From Methylomonas methanica (GTDB taxonomy: Bacteria; Pseudomonadota; Gammaproteobacteria; Methylococcales; Methylomonadaceae), in assembly GCF_001644035.1 (NCBI RefSeq), contig NZ_LUUG01000117.1, forward strand, positions 62,001 to 126,000: a DNA stretch of 64,000 bases, given 5' to 3'. The notes below the pieces were generated by a model. The model searched no databases and was not told the origin of the DNA. It was given only the letters and a program-made list of their open reading frames with translations. Positions 47,595-57,292 of the stretch are shown here, in pieces; positions within the stretch are counted from its first letter, which is position 1, and each line of letters begins with the position of its first letter. A program made the position numbers and the translations under genes.

Positions 47595-49673
47595 GTGAAT
47601 CCTATCAGGAAAGAATTTCAGTACGGCGATCGTCTCGTCACCTTATCCACCGGTGAAATTGCCCGCCAAGCCAATGGCGCGGTGATGATCGATGTCGAAG
47701 GCACCTCGCTGCTGGTGACAGTGGTGGGTAAAAAAGAAGCTAGCGGTGGCGATTTTTTCCCGCTTACCGTTAACTACCAGGAAAAAGCATTTGCGGCCGG
47801 TAAAATCCCCGGCGGATTTTTCAAACGTGAAGGCCGTCCTAGCGAAACAGAAACCCTGATTTCCCGCCTGATCGACAGACCGATTCGTCCACTGTTTCCA
47901 GAAGGCTTCACTAACGAAGTGCAGATTATTGCTACTGTCGTGTCACTGAACCCTGAAGTGGATACCGAAATTCCAGCGCTATTGGGTGCTTCCGCCGCTT
48001 TGGCCGTATCCGGTTTGCCTTTCAACGGCCCCTTGGGTGCTGCTTGCGTCGGTTATAAAGATGGTGCCTATTTATTAAATCCAGACAAACCAGCACTCAA
48101 AGAATCGCAACTGCAATTGGTGGTTGCCGGTACTCAGCATGCGGTACTAATGGTCGAATCCGAAGCGGACTTGCTGTCGGAAGAAGTAATGTTGGGTGCG
48201 GTCTTGTTCGGTCACGAACAAATGCAGGTAGCGATCAACGCGATTAACGAGTTTGCTGCTGCCGTCGGTACACCGGCTGTGGCCTGGACACCAGCAGAAA
48301 CCAACACTGCATTAAAAGCAGCAGTGCTCGCCGAAGCCGAGCAAAGCATCAAAGCGGCTTACCAAGTCGCGGAAAAACTGGTTAGACAAGACACGCTGAG
48401 CGCTATCAGAAGCGCGGTAGTTGAAAAACTGACTGCCGATGGCCTGTATAACGAAAAAGACATCCGTAACGTCATCGAGAATCTGGAATACGACGTGGTG
48501 CGCGGTGCGATTCTGAATGATCGCAAACGTATCGACGGCCGCGACTTGACCACGGTTAGACCGATTACCGTCAGAACTGGTGTATTGCCTAGAACCCATG
48601 GTTCTGCTTTGTTCACTCGCGGTGAGACCCAAGCCTTGGTTGTTGCGACTCTGGGTACCGAGCGCGATGCGCAAATCATCGATGCACTGTCCGGCGAGTA
48701 CAAAGACCCGTTCATGCTGCATTACAATTTTCCTCCGTACAGCGTTGGTGAAACCGGTTTTGTCGGCTCGCCAAAGCGTCGCGAAATCGGTCACGGCCGA
48801 CTAGCGAAACGCGGTGTGGCGGCAGTATTGCCGAACATGGCGGAATTTCCTTACGTCATCCGCGTGGTTTCGGAAATCACCGAATCCAACGGCTCCAGCT
48901 CTATGGCGTCTGTCTGTGGTAGCAGCTTGGCGCTGATGGATGCCGGCGTGCCTATCAAAGCCCCGGTTGCCGGTATCGCGATGGGTCTGATCAAGGAAGG
49001 CGATAAATTCGCGGTATTGTCCGACATCCTGGGTGACGAAGATCACTTGGGCGACATGGACTTTAAAGTGGCCGGCTCCGAAAACGGCGTCACTGCGCTG
49101 CAAATGGACATCAAGATCGACGGTATCACCGCCGAAATCATGAAAGTCGCACTAGAACAAGCCAAACAAGGTCGTCTGCACATTTTGGGCGAGATGAACA
49201 AAGCCTTGTCCAGCACCCGTTCCGAAATGTCCGACTTTGCGCCGCGCATTATCACCTTCAAAATCGATCCGGCTAAAATCCGCGAAGTGATCGGCAAAGG
49301 CGGTGTGACCATCCGCGCTATCACCGAACAAACCGGCGCCAGCATCGATTTGACCGATGACGGCGTGGTTAACGTCGCCTCTGTCGACAGAGCGGCCGGT
49401 GAAGAAGCCAGACGCATGATCGAAGAAATCACCGCCGAAGTCGAAGTGGGTAAAACCTACGAAGGCAAAGTGGTGCGTCTGATGGACTTCGGTGCGTTTG
49501 TGACCATTCTGCCGGGCAAAGACGGCTTGGTGCATATTTCGCAAATCTCCGATGAGCGCGTTGAAAAAGTCAGCGACAAACTGTCGGAAGGCGATGTGGT
49601 AAAAGTCAAAGTACTGGAAATCGACCGTCAAGGCCGCGTGCGTTTGAGCATGAAAGAAGTCGATAGCGAATAA
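47595..49673 (+). CDS. pnp: Polyribonucleotide nucleotidyltransferase (PNPase)
   Basis: 692 residues. Two RNase PH domains ([55 protein letters not shown]) are followed by KH ([20 protein letters not shown]) and S1 ([20 protein letters not shown]). GTG start with AAAGGA upstream. Phosphorolytic 3'-5' exoribonuclease and degradosome component. Last gene of the operon; terminator at 49700. Confidence 0.98.
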   Translation: MNPIRKEFQYGDRLVTLSTGEIARQANGAVMIDVEGTSLLVTVVGKKEASGGDFFPLTVNYQEKAFAAGKIPGGFFKREGRPSETETLISRLIDRPIRPLFPEGFTNEVQIIATVVSLNPEVDTEIPALLGASAALAVSGLPFNGPLGAACVGYKDGAYLLNPDKPALKESQLQLVVAGTQHAVLMVESEADLLSEEVMLGAVLFGHEQMQVAINAINEFAAAVGTPAVAWTPAETNTALKAAVLAEAEQSIKAAYQVAEKLVRQDTLSAIRSAVVEKLTADGLYNEKDIRNVIENLEYDVVRGAILNDRKRIDGRDLTTVRPITVRTGVLPRTHGSALFTRGETQALVVATLGTERDAQIIDALSGEYKDPFMLHYNFPPYSVGETGFVGSPKRREIGHGRLAKRGVAAVLPNMAEFPYVIRVVSEITESNGSSSMASVCGSSLALMDAGVPIKAPVAGIAMGLIKEGDKFAVLSDILGDEDHLGDMDFKVAGSENGVTALQMDIKIDGITAEIMKVALEQAKQGRLHILGEMNKALSSTRSEMSDFAPRIITFKIDPAKIREVIGKGGVTIRAITEQTGASIDLTDDGVVNVASVDRAAGEEARRMIEEITAEVEVGKTYEGKVVRLMDFGAFVTILPGKDGLVHISQISDERVEKVSDKLSEGDVVKVKVLEIDRQGRVRLSMKEVDSE

Positions 49674-49699
49674 GTTTAAATTCGTTCGACTCCGCAATG

Positions 49700-49723
49700 A
49701 AAGGGCCGTAAGGCCCTTTTTTT
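49700..49723 (+). terminator. Intrinsic terminator after pnp
   Basis: AAAGGGCC-GTAA-GGCCCTTT followed by further T residues, 27 bases after the stop. Ends the rimP-pnp transcript. Confidence 0.92.
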
Positions 49724-49880
49724 GTAGCTGAAATTTCGTTGAGCTATGAATGTCTGTTGACTTTTTAGATGTGGCTTAGCAGTATTGACTCCTAATCGTC
49801 CTGTTAAAACGGTTGAGCGGCATTGATCATTTACTCGTCAGTGCTCACGGTTTAATTCTATTCGGAGGTTCCAAAGCGCT

Positions 49881-51536
49881 ATGAGCACTGCCAAATTCGA
49901 CACGATTGGACAATACCTCCTCAAACGCCTGTATCAGGCCGGTGTAAAAGACATCTTTGGCGTGCCTGGCGACTATGTGTTGGGATTTTACGATCTGATG
50001 ATAAAAAGTCAGGTTCGGCATATCGGTACTACCAGGGAAGATTCGGCAGCCTTCGCGGCCGATGGCTATGCGCGTTGCGTCGGCATGGGGGCGCTGGCGG
50101 TAACATACGGTGTCGGCGCATTGAACACGGTCAATGCGATTGCCGGTGCTTACGCGGAATCTTCACCCGTGGTGCTTATCAGCGGCGCACCCGGCGTCAG
50201 CGAGCAAAAAGACGATCCGTTAATTCACCATCGTTTTGGGCCTTTTACGTTCCAGCGGGAAATTTTCGAACGCATTAGCTGTGCGTCGGTGGTACTAAAC
50301 GATCCGGTGATCGCCTTCCGGCAAATAGATCATGCCATCGAGGCCGCTCGCCGCTGTTGTAAGCCGGTTTACATCGAACTGCCCCGCGATCTGGTGATGG
50401 CGGAAGGCTATCCGATGCCGACCGAGACCGTCGAAAAATTTACCAGTGACCAAGCGGCTTTATCCGAAGCGATTGCCGAAACCATGACGCTGTTATCCAA
50501 GGCCGTGTCGCCAATGATCGTGGCGGGTGTCGAATTACATCGACGCGGGCTGCAAGGCGCTTTGGCCAATTTTGTTGAACGTACCGGCTTGCCCGTGGTT
50601 GCCACGCTAACCGGTAAGTCGGTGATGTCCGAGCGGCATCCAGCTTACCTGGGGATTTACGAAGGTGCGATGAGTTCTGAGGCAGTGCGCGACAGAGTCG
50701 AAAAGTCCGATTTGCTGTTGATGTTGGGCGTGACCTTGAATGAAATTGATACCGGCATCTACACGGCAAAACTAAATTCCCACTCGACCATCCGCGCCGC
50801 GTTGAACGAGGTGGTGATCAGCGCGCATCGTTATCCTGGCATCGCCTTGGAAGATTTTCTCGGTGCCTTGGCCGGCTCGGTTGGTACATCCAGCGGAGAA
50901 GGAGTGGTTCCCAGCCTGGAGCCGCCAGTAAGCATTGCGTTTCCCGAGCCCGACCGGCCAATTACTACAGCTCGATTGGTTGAGAGGCTAAATAGTGCGC
51001 TGAGCAACGACATGATCGTGGTGTGCGATGTCGGCGATTGCCTGTTTGCCGCTATCGATCTACGTGTCCACGAGCAAAGCGAGTTTCTGGCTTCGGCTTT
51101 TTACACCACGATGGGCTTTGCCGTACCGGCCGCGCTCGGTGCGCAAATCGCTCGTCCGGATCGGCGGGCATTGATTTTGGTTGGCGACGGTGCTTTTCAA
51201 ATGACCGGGACCGAACTGTCCACCCACGCGCGCCTTGGTTTAAATCCCATCGTGGTGGTGTTTAACAACGGCGGCTACAGCACGGAACGCTGTATTCTCG
51301 AAGGTCCGTTCAACGATATTAATCCGTGGCGCTTCGATCGTTTGGGAGAACTCTTCGGTCCGTTGGCGGGCTACGAGGCAGCTACGGAAGCTGAATTCGA
51401 AGAGGCTCTGCTTAATGCTCTGGATAACCACGGTATGCCCAGTATTATTAATGTCCACCTGGCGGCCGACGACTCGTCCGAAGCGATGAAACGTCTTGCC
51501 GAGCATTTACAGTCGAAGATCAAAAGGGATGCGTGA
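49881..51536 (+). CDS. ThDP-dependent 2-oxoacid decarboxylase (pyruvate/indolepyruvate decarboxylase family)
   Basis: 551 residues. N-terminal ThDP pyrimidine domain with VPGDYVLGFYDLM and the catalytic Glu in TTREDSAAFAADGYARC. A HH pair in PLIHHRFGPF is characteristic of pyruvate and phenylpyruvate decarboxylases and absent from acetolactate synthase. The C-terminal cofactor motif is VGDGAFQMTGTELSTHARLG, ending in FNNGGYSTE. It releases CO2 from a 2-oxo acid to give an aldehyde. The exact substrate is unclear; a monocistronic position gives no clue. Confidence 0.85.
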   Translation: MSTAKFDTIGQYLLKRLYQAGVKDIFGVPGDYVLGFYDLMIKSQVRHIGTTREDSAAFAADGYARCVGMGALAVTYGVGALNTVNAIAGAYAESSPVVLISGAPGVSEQKDDPLIHHRFGPFTFQREIFERISCASVVLNDPVIAFRQIDHAIEAARRCCKPVYIELPRDLVMAEGYPMPTETVEKFTSDQAALSEAIAETMTLLSKAVSPMIVAGVELHRRGLQGALANFVERTGLPVVATLTGKSVMSERHPAYLGIYEGAMSSEAVRDRVEKSDLLLMLGVTLNEIDTGIYTAKLNSHSTIRAALNEVVISAHRYPGIALEDFLGALAGSVGTSSGEGVVPSLEPPVSIAFPEPDRPITTARLVERLNSALSNDMIVVCDVGDCLFAAIDLRVHEQSEFLASAFYTTMGFAVPAALGAQIARPDRRALILVGDGAFQMTGTELSTHARLGLNPIVVVFNNGGYSTERCILEGPFNDINPWRFDRLGELFGPLAGYEAATEAEFEEALLNALDNHGMPSIINVHLAADDSSEAMKRLAEHLQSKIKRDA

Positions 51537-51660
51537 GCGGCGAGTCTTTATCCCGGCAATCCGGTTTATCGGGTAGGCAATCATAATCGGCTTGCCGAGT
51601 CGAATTTTCGGCAGAGTGTATCTAAACTAAGCACTCCCCTTAATCATCCTCTATAACGCT

Positions 51661-52620
51661 ATGCAAATCGCCAACTGTTATCTCGAACCAGCCAGCTACG
51701 CCGTTGATTTTGAGGATATAAGGTATGTGCGAAATTTGGTGTTTGTCGTCGAACAGCAAATACCGTTAGAGGTGGAATTTGACGAACTCGACCCGGATTG
51801 CCATCATTTTTTGGTGCGGGATCTTGATTACCGGCCCATCGCTACTTGTCGGCTCTCTCCGGAAGGCAAAGTGGGGAGGATGGCGGTTCTGTGCGAATGG
51901 CGGGGTCAAGGTGTCGGGGAGTCTTTGTTGCGTGCAACAATCGACAAAGCCCGCAACCTGGGGCTGACCAGTGTTACCGCCAACGCGCAACTGTCTGCGT
52001 TGGGGTTCTACCAAAGATTCGGCTTTGCCGCTGAAGGCGAAGTGTTTGGAGAAGCCGGTATTCCGCATCAGGCTATCCGGCTTATGTTGCAGCCGCGTGA
52101 GCAATCGGTGCGATCGATGCCACCGGCCCGTGAGGTTTCCGTCGAGGCCGTCCGGCTGGAAACAGTCGAGTCGACCTCGGCCGCCACCCAGCAATTGATA
52201 ATGGCCGCCCGGCGGCAGATTTATATCTACAGTCGGGATCTGGATTTTGCCTTGTATGGACAAAAAGACCTGGTCGAGGCGCTAAAACAGTTTGCCCTCG
52301 GCAATCGTAACGCTAGTGTGCAGATCATCGTTCAGGACCCGACTAGCCTGCGCAATCAGGTTCATCCTGTCGTGGAATTGGCTCAGCGTTTGCCGTCGTA
52401 TTTTTTGATTCGGGTACCCGATGAAACCGAGGACTTGCAATACGCCTCTGCTTTTGTGACTAATGATAGCGACGGTTATTTATTTCGTTTACTCGGTAAT
52501 CGCTTCGAGGGGCATTGGAGTCCAAACTTGCCGGCACGTAATCGGCCATTGCGCGAGGAGTTTGAGCGGGTCTGGCAGCGCTCAAGTGCTAGCGCGGAAT
52601 TTAGAGCATTGAGTTTGTGA
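51661..52620 (+). CDS. GNAT acetyltransferase fused to a PLD-fold-like domain
   Basis: 319 residues. Residues about 20-145 are a GNAT domain: EQQIPLEVEFDELDPDCHHF, then the acetyl-CoA loop VLCEWRGQGVGESLLRATID and GFYQRFGFAAEGEVFGEAGI, close to ElaA/YjcF-type acetyltransferases. Residues about 160-319 form a second domain with ARRQIYIYSRDLDFALYG and VQIIVQDPTSLRNQVHPVV. This resembles a phospholipase-D-like fold but lacks an HKD motif. Such two-part proteins occur in gammaproteobacteria with no assigned function. Ends before a strong terminator. Confidence 0.8.
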   Translation: MQIANCYLEPASYAVDFEDIRYVRNLVFVVEQQIPLEVEFDELDPDCHHFLVRDLDYRPIATCRLSPEGKVGRMAVLCEWRGQGVGESLLRATIDKARNLGLTSVTANAQLSALGFYQRFGFAAEGEVFGEAGIPHQAIRLMLQPREQSVRSMPPAREVSVEAVRLETVESTSAATQQLIMAARRQIYIYSRDLDFALYGQKDLVEALKQFALGNRNASVQIIVQDPTSLRNQVHPVVELAQRLPSYFLIRVPDETEDLQYASAFVTNDSDGYLFRLLGNRFEGHWSPNLPARNRPLREEFERVWQRSSASAEFRALSL

Positions 52621-52668
52621 TTGATTTTTTCTGTGAAATTTAACCTTCGTGGCGCGCAGAGGCCATAA

Positions 52669-52692
52669 AAAACCCGCCTTTCGGCGGGTTTT
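52669..52692. terminator. Bidirectional terminator
   Basis: AAAACCCGCC-TTTC-GGCGGGTTTT, between the convergent GNAT and OmpA-like genes. Confidence 0.92.
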
Positions 52693-52726
52693 GTGGTTCT
52701 GAATCAATCAGATTGATCAGGTCTTC

Positions 52727-53794
52727 TTATTTTTTCAAAGGTTGTTGCGCTTTGCCGTCAACTTCCAATTGCACGCGACGGTTATTAGCGCGGCCTTCCT
52801 CGGTTTCGTTGGTGTCAACCGGTTTGTCCCAGCTATAACCATGAGACGAGATATTGGGGTTGTGAGTACCTTTGGTCAGGTATTTCTTAACCGCCAGCGC
52901 CCGGCGCTCCGACAAGTCTAGATTGTGTTTATACGAGCCGGTATTGCTGGTATGGCCTTGCACTTCAAACGCCATATCAGGGTACTGTTTAATACGGTCA
53001 ACGACTTTATCCAGTTTTGGGAAATACTGTGGTTTGATCACGTCTTTGTCGTTATCGAACTTAACGTCAACGATCCAGCAGCCGTAAATGCTGACTTCAA
53101 CGCCCGGTAATGTAGTCGGGCATTTATCCACACAGTTATTTACACCGTCTTTGTCGTCATCCATTTTCGAGCAATCGAGTTTAGCCGGCATGGGTGCTGG
53201 AGGTGGAGGAGTCGGCTCGGCTTTAGCAATCACAGCTTTAGGTTTCTCGCCGAATGGAATCACGAAACCCAGATTGACCGTCATGTCATGAAACTCTTCG
53301 GTGCCAGGTTGCAGTTTGGCGTTGAAATTGTTGTTATAGCGGTAGCGTACGTCGCTGCGGATCAAGAAATTATCGTGCAGTTCATAGGTAAAACCCGCAC
53401 CCGCTTCGCCGATGAAACCCGCGCCGCTGTCGCCATTGTGCGTAGAATTTATGCCGCCCACGCCGATTACTGCATAAGGTGAAAATTTATCTCTAAACAG
53501 GTAGTACTGTGCATCTACCGTGCCGCCGGTCAAATCCCAGTTGCCGTTAGCTTTGGCGCCTTCCAGATTTTGGTATAAACCTCTGACCTCGATGTTCAAA
53601 TGTTCGTTGATGATCTTTCCCAAGCCCAGGCCTCCACCCCAACCGCTATGTGCACTGCGATCGCCGCCCGGCTGCACGAAAGTGCCGAATGGTGCTGCAT
53701 ACCATCTGTCGTCAAGGAACTCATCGGCTCGTGCTGCCGAGATAGCGCCGAGCGTCGTTATCGTGGCTATTGCCAGTAAACTTTTCTTAAACAT
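52727..53794 (-). CDS. OmpA-family outer-membrane protein
   Basis: 355 residues. Signal peptide 1-23 (ISAARA). An eight-strand beta-barrel region (about 24-185, with WGGGLGLGKIINEHLNIEVR and GEAGAGFTYELHDNFLIRSD) is followed by a Pro-rich hinge. A calcium-binding TSP3-like linker with Cys pairs comes next (KMDDDKDGVNNCVDKCP). The C-terminal OmpA/MotB domain has FEVQGHTSNTGSYKHNLDLS and ERRALAVKKYL, and binds peptidoglycan. Structural link between outer membrane and cell wall. Single gene. Confidence 0.92.
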   Translation of the reverse strand: MFKKSLLAIATITTLGAISAARADEFLDDRWYAAPFGTFVQPGGDRSAHSGWGGGLGLGKIINEHLNIEVRGLYQNLEGAKANGNWDLTGGTVDAQYYLFRDKFSPYAVIGVGGINSTHNGDSGAGFIGEAGAGFTYELHDNFLIRSDVRYRYNNNFNAKLQPGTEEFHDMTVNLGFVIPFGEKPKAVIAKAEPTPPPPAPMPAKLDCSKMDDDKDGVNNCVDKCPTTLPGVEVSIYGCWIVDVKFDNDKDVIKPQYFPKLDKVVDRIKQYPDMAFEVQGHTSNTGSYKHNLDLSERRALAVKKYLTKGTHNPNISSHGYSWDKPVDTNETEEGRANNRRVQLEVDGKAQQPLKK

Positions 53795-54200
53795 AAAGAC
53801 TCCTTCATTACTTGTGAGAAATTGATGATTCGTTGCTTTTTGGGAACGAACTGATAAGGTCGGAAATTAAAAATAGGCTTTAAAAAACAAAGATAATTGC
53901 AAATATTTTTAAGTATGTTGTGAAAATACCACAATTCCTTCAAACAGCAAACATTTAGGTTCATCCGGCGTTGGTGTTTGTGGTATTCCAACCCAGCTAT
54001 TTCTGAAATTTGTCTATTTAGAATTGGAAAATCGGGGCTAAGAGTGCTTGTTGCTAACCGGGCCCTTAAATTCCTAGCGGCGGTCATTCCGCCGAGCGCA
54101 GGAGCAGCGATAGCGATGGGCGGGAACAATAACCAAGCTGAGCGACGCAAGAAATCTTGAGCTCAGGTAAAATTCCGATAATTTCAGCCTCTATCGTTAT
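53795..54200. other. AT-rich gap with a REP-like palindrome
   Basis: 406 bases between divergent genes. It holds the inverted repeat CGGCGG-TCATT-CCGCCG (54078-54094) followed by a GC-rich stretch, resembling a repetitive extragenic palindrome. The remainder is AT-rich, probably carrying the promoter of the OmpA-like gene. No gene is supported. Confidence 0.4.
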
Positions 54201-54848
54201 ATGTCTTATTCATCATATTTCAAACAAGACTGCAAGGCATGCCCGCGGTTAAGTGGATTTCTTTGCGAAGTGAAGGCGAAATATCCCGCTTATCACGCCT
54301 TACCGGTATCACCGTTCGGTGATCCGGAAGCGCGCTTGCTGGTTGTTGGCTTGGCACCGGGTATGCACGGCGCAAACGCCACCGGCAGACCTTTTACCGG
54401 CGACTATGCCGGCTTGTTGCTGTATCAGGCTTTGTACGATTTCGGTTACAGCAATCAATTGGAGTCAGTAAATTTAGCCGACGGTTTGCAACTTAGCAAT
54501 TGCCGGATTACCAATGCAGTGAAATGTTTGCCGCCGCAAAACAAGCCGACCGGCGAAGAAATTAAACAATGCAATCCTTATCTGGCCGCAGAAATTAAAA
54601 CCCTGCCGAAACATTCGGTCATATTGGCCTTGGGCAATATAGCCCATCAGGCCGTGTTGCGCGCTTACGGCCTGAAAAGCAATGCGGCAAAATTTGCTCA
54701 TCATGTTAGCTTTGCATTGCCGGACGGCAAGACCTTAGTCAGTTCTTACCATTGCAGCCGCTATAACGTGCAGACCAAGCGCCTGAGCATGGAAATGCTG
54801 GCGGCGGTGTTTGTAACCATTCAAAACTTGCTGTCTGCCCGTGACTGA
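54201..54848 (+). CDS. Uracil-DNA glycosylase, family 4/5-like (Fe-S type)
   Basis: 215 residues. N-terminal Cys residues in QDCKACPRL (with a later Cys in TNAVKCLPP) are the probable Fe-S ligands. LLVVGLAPGMHGANATGRPF is motif 1, of the UDGb (family 5) kind rather than family 4. SSYHCSRYNVQTKRL is the second catalytic loop. It removes uracil or other deaminated bases from DNA. Its end overlaps uvrC by 8 bases, so base-excision and nucleotide-excision functions are co-translated. Confidence 0.88.
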   Translation: MSYSSYFKQDCKACPRLSGFLCEVKAKYPAYHALPVSPFGDPEARLLVVGLAPGMHGANATGRPFTGDYAGLLLYQALYDFGYSNQLESVNLADGLQLSNCRITNAVKCLPPQNKPTGEEIKQCNPYLAAEIKTLPKHSVILALGNIAHQAVLRAYGLKSNAAKFAHHVSFALPDGKTLVSSYHCSRYNVQTKRLSMEMLAAVFVTIQNLLSARD

Positions 54849-56679
54849 AACTCAGCCTGTCGACTTTGACGCCAAAACCTTTCTGAAGACGCTAACCCAG
54901 CGTCCCGGCATTTATAAGATGTTGGATGAGAAAGGCGAGATCATTTACATCGGCAAAGCCAAGAATCTGAAGAACCGGGTTTCCAGCTACTTCAGAAGTC
55001 AGAACGCCTCGCCCAAACAGCAGGCCATGGTGGCAAAGGTCGCCGGGATTGAAGTAACGGTTACTCACACGGAGGGTGAAGCCTTACTGCTGGAAAGCCA
55101 GCAGATCAAACGCCACAAGCCACGCTACAACATCAGCTTGCGGGACGATAAATCCTATCCCCATGTGTTCATTTCCAGCTTTCACGATTTTCCGCAACTG
55201 ACTTTTCATCGCGGGGCCAAGAAGCGCCGTGGCAAATATTTCGGGCCATATCCCAGCGCCAGCGCGGTGAAGGAAACCTTGAAGTTATTGCAAAAAATTT
55301 TCCCGGTGCGGCAATGCGAAGATTCATATTACAGCGCCCGCTCTCGGCCTTGTCTTCAGCATCAGATTGAACGTTGCACGGCGCCTTGCGTGGGACTAGT
55401 TAGTAAAGAGCAATATGCTGCCGATGTGGAAAATACTATTTTGTTTCTTGAGGGGCAGGGCGGCCTACTGATTGATCGTTTGGTGGGCAAAATGGAAACT
55501 GCCGCCGCTCAGTTGGAGTTCGAGCAGGCTGCCGCTTATCGCGATCAAATCGCCCGTTTGCGTGCGGTGTTGGAAAAACATTGCGTGGAAGGTGAAAAAG
55601 GCGATGTGGACATTGTCGCGTGTGCGGCGAAAAACGGCGCGGCTTGTGTACAGGTGTTTTTTATCCGCAACGGTCAGCATTTGGGTAACCGGCAGTTTTT
55701 TCCAAAAATCGGCGATGAAAATCAGCCCGAGGAAATATTGCAGGCTTTCATCGCCCAATATTATTTGGACAAAACAGTACCTCATGAATTGATCGTCAGT
55801 CATGCCTTGCCGGAATCGGCTTTGGTGGCCGAGGTTTTGGGCGAGCAGGCTAAGCATGCGGTAGCAATTGCCAATAATGTCCGCGGCGAGCGGATGAAAT
55901 GGCTGCAAATGGCGATGACCAATGCCGACAGTGCGCTTAACGCCAGGTTGGCAGATCGGCAGGGCTTGCAAGGGCGCTTTATCAGTTTGCAGCAAGAACT
56001 GGGCTGCGAAACTACGCCAAGTCGCTTGGAGTGTTTTGATATTAGTCATACCCAAGGCGAACAGACTGTGGCGTCTTGCGTGGTGTTCGATAGAGAAGGG
56101 CCGGTGAAATCGGATTATAGGCGCTTTAATATCGAAGGCATTACCGCCGGCGATGACTATGCGGCGATTCATCAGGCGGTTTTTAGACGCTTTAGCCGCT
56201 TGAAGAATGGCGAGCATCCAGCGCCGGACATCCTTTTAATAGACGGCGGCAAAGGCCAAGTCGCTGAGGCGGAAAAGGCTTTGGCTGAATTGGAGATAAA
56301 CGATGTTATGATAGTCGGCGTCGCCAAGGGCCCTGATCGCAAAGCCGGAATGGAGAAAATTATTCTGGTCGGTAATCGGCAACCCCTGGACGTGACACCG
56401 GGTGCTGCGGCCCTGTTATTGATTCAACAGATACGCGATGAAGCGCATCGTTTTGCGATAACCGGACACAGACAGCGGCGCGGCAAGGTTAACAAACAAT
56501 CGGTACTGGAAGATATTGCCGGACTGGGGCCGAAAAGAAGACAGGTTTTGCTGAAACAGTTTGGCGGGTTACAGGGTGTGTCCAGCGCGGGTGTGGATGC
56601 TTTAGCCAGTATAGATGGCATTAGCCGACAATTAGCGCAGCGAATTTACGATACATTTCACCATCAAGATGGCCATTAG
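54841..56679 (+). CDS. uvrC: Excinuclease ABC subunit C
   Basis: 612 residues. GIY-YIG nuclease at the N-terminus (RPGIYKMLDEKGEIIYIGKA), UVR helical pair (about 200-235), RNase-H-like endonuclease with CFDISHTQGEQTVASCVVF and LLIDGGKGQ. Tandem HhH sits at the end (VLEDIAGLGPKRRQVLLKQF). It makes both incisions in nucleotide excision repair with UvrB. GTG start inside the glycosylase gene. The 3' end overlaps pgsA by 11 bases, the classic uvrC-pgsA arrangement. Confidence 0.97.
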   Translation: MTETQPVDFDAKTFLKTLTQRPGIYKMLDEKGEIIYIGKAKNLKNRVSSYFRSQNASPKQQAMVAKVAGIEVTVTHTEGEALLLESQQIKRHKPRYNISLRDDKSYPHVFISSFHDFPQLTFHRGAKKRRGKYFGPYPSASAVKETLKLLQKIFPVRQCEDSYYSARSRPCLQHQIERCTAPCVGLVSKEQYAADVENTILFLEGQGGLLIDRLVGKMETAAAQLEFEQAAAYRDQIARLRAVLEKHCVEGEKGDVDIVACAAKNGAACVQVFFIRNGQHLGNRQFFPKIGDENQPEEILQAFIAQYYLDKTVPHELIVSHALPESALVAEVLGEQAKHAVAIANNVRGERMKWLQMAMTNADSALNARLADRQGLQGRFISLQQELGCETTPSRLECFDISHTQGEQTVASCVVFDREGPVKSDYRRFNIEGITAGDDYAAIHQAVFRRFSRLKNGEHPAPDILLIDGGKGQVAEAEKALAELEINDVMIVGVAKGPDRKAGMEKIILVGNRQPLDVTPGAAALLLIQQIRDEAHRFAITGHRQRRGKVNKQSVLEDIAGLGPKRRQVLLKQFGGLQGVSSAGVDALASIDGISRQLAQRIYDTFHHQDGH

Positions 56680-57229
56680 ATTCACCATTCCGACCTATTT
56701 AACCCTGTTACGGATCGCCCTCATTCCTTTGTTGGCCGTTGTGTTTTATTTGCCTTGGCAATATTCCAATCTGGCTTGCACTGCGATATTTTTGGTTGCC
56801 GGTTTCACCGATTGGCTGGACGGTTATCTGGCCAGAAAAATGAATATGCAAACTGCGTTCGGCGCCTTCCTGGATCCGGTAGCTGACAAATTGATGGTGG
56901 CGTTTGTGCTGGTATTGGTCGTGCAGGCGCAGGGCAATCCTTATCTTGCGGTACCGGCGGCTATCATTATCGGTAGGGAAATTGCGATTGCGTCGCTGCG
57001 AGAATGGATGGCCGAGATCGGCCAGCGAGCCAAAGTCAAGGTTTCGCAGTTGGGAAAATGGAAAACTACGGCGCAAATGACGGCAGTCAGTTTGTTGCTT
57101 TATCGGGATGATTTATTAGGCCTGCCTATCAATACCATGGGTTACTGGTTGTTATACTTGTCGGCGATTTTAACCTTATGGTCTATGGTTAATTATCTGG
57201 TCGCGGCGTTCTCCACCATCAACGAATAA
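56669..57229 (+). CDS. pgsA: CDP-diacylglycerol-glycerol-3-phosphate 3-phosphatidyltransferase
   Basis: 186 residues, about four to five membrane segments. The CDP-alcohol phosphatidyltransferase signature is complete: DWLDGYLARKMNMQTAFGAF, continuing LDPVADK, with all the conserved Asp, Gly and Arg residues. It commits to phosphatidylglycerol synthesis at the inner membrane. Overlaps uvrC by 11 bases. Confidence 0.96.
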   Translation: MAIRFTIPTYLTLLRIALIPLLAVVFYLPWQYSNLACTAIFLVAGFTDWLDGYLARKMNMQTAFGAFLDPVADKLMVAFVLVLVVQAQGNPYLAVPAAIIIGREIAIASLREWMAEIGQRAKVKVSQLGKWKTTAQMTAVSLLLYRDDLLGLPINTMGYWLLYLSAILTLWSMVNYLVAAFSTINE

Positions 57230-57292
57230 TAAAAGCAGTATCGATACTGCCACAACAGAGAGTAAACAGCAGGTAAAGCTGTATATAAGAGC

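Noticed and set aside
53767-54150. 127-codon minus-strand open frame upstream of the OmpA-like gene
   Set aside because: AT-rich, overlaps the porin start and the REP-like palindrome; looks like intergenic sequence.
55465-56217. 250-codon minus-strand open frame
   Set aside because: Antisense to uvrC with no protein-like features.
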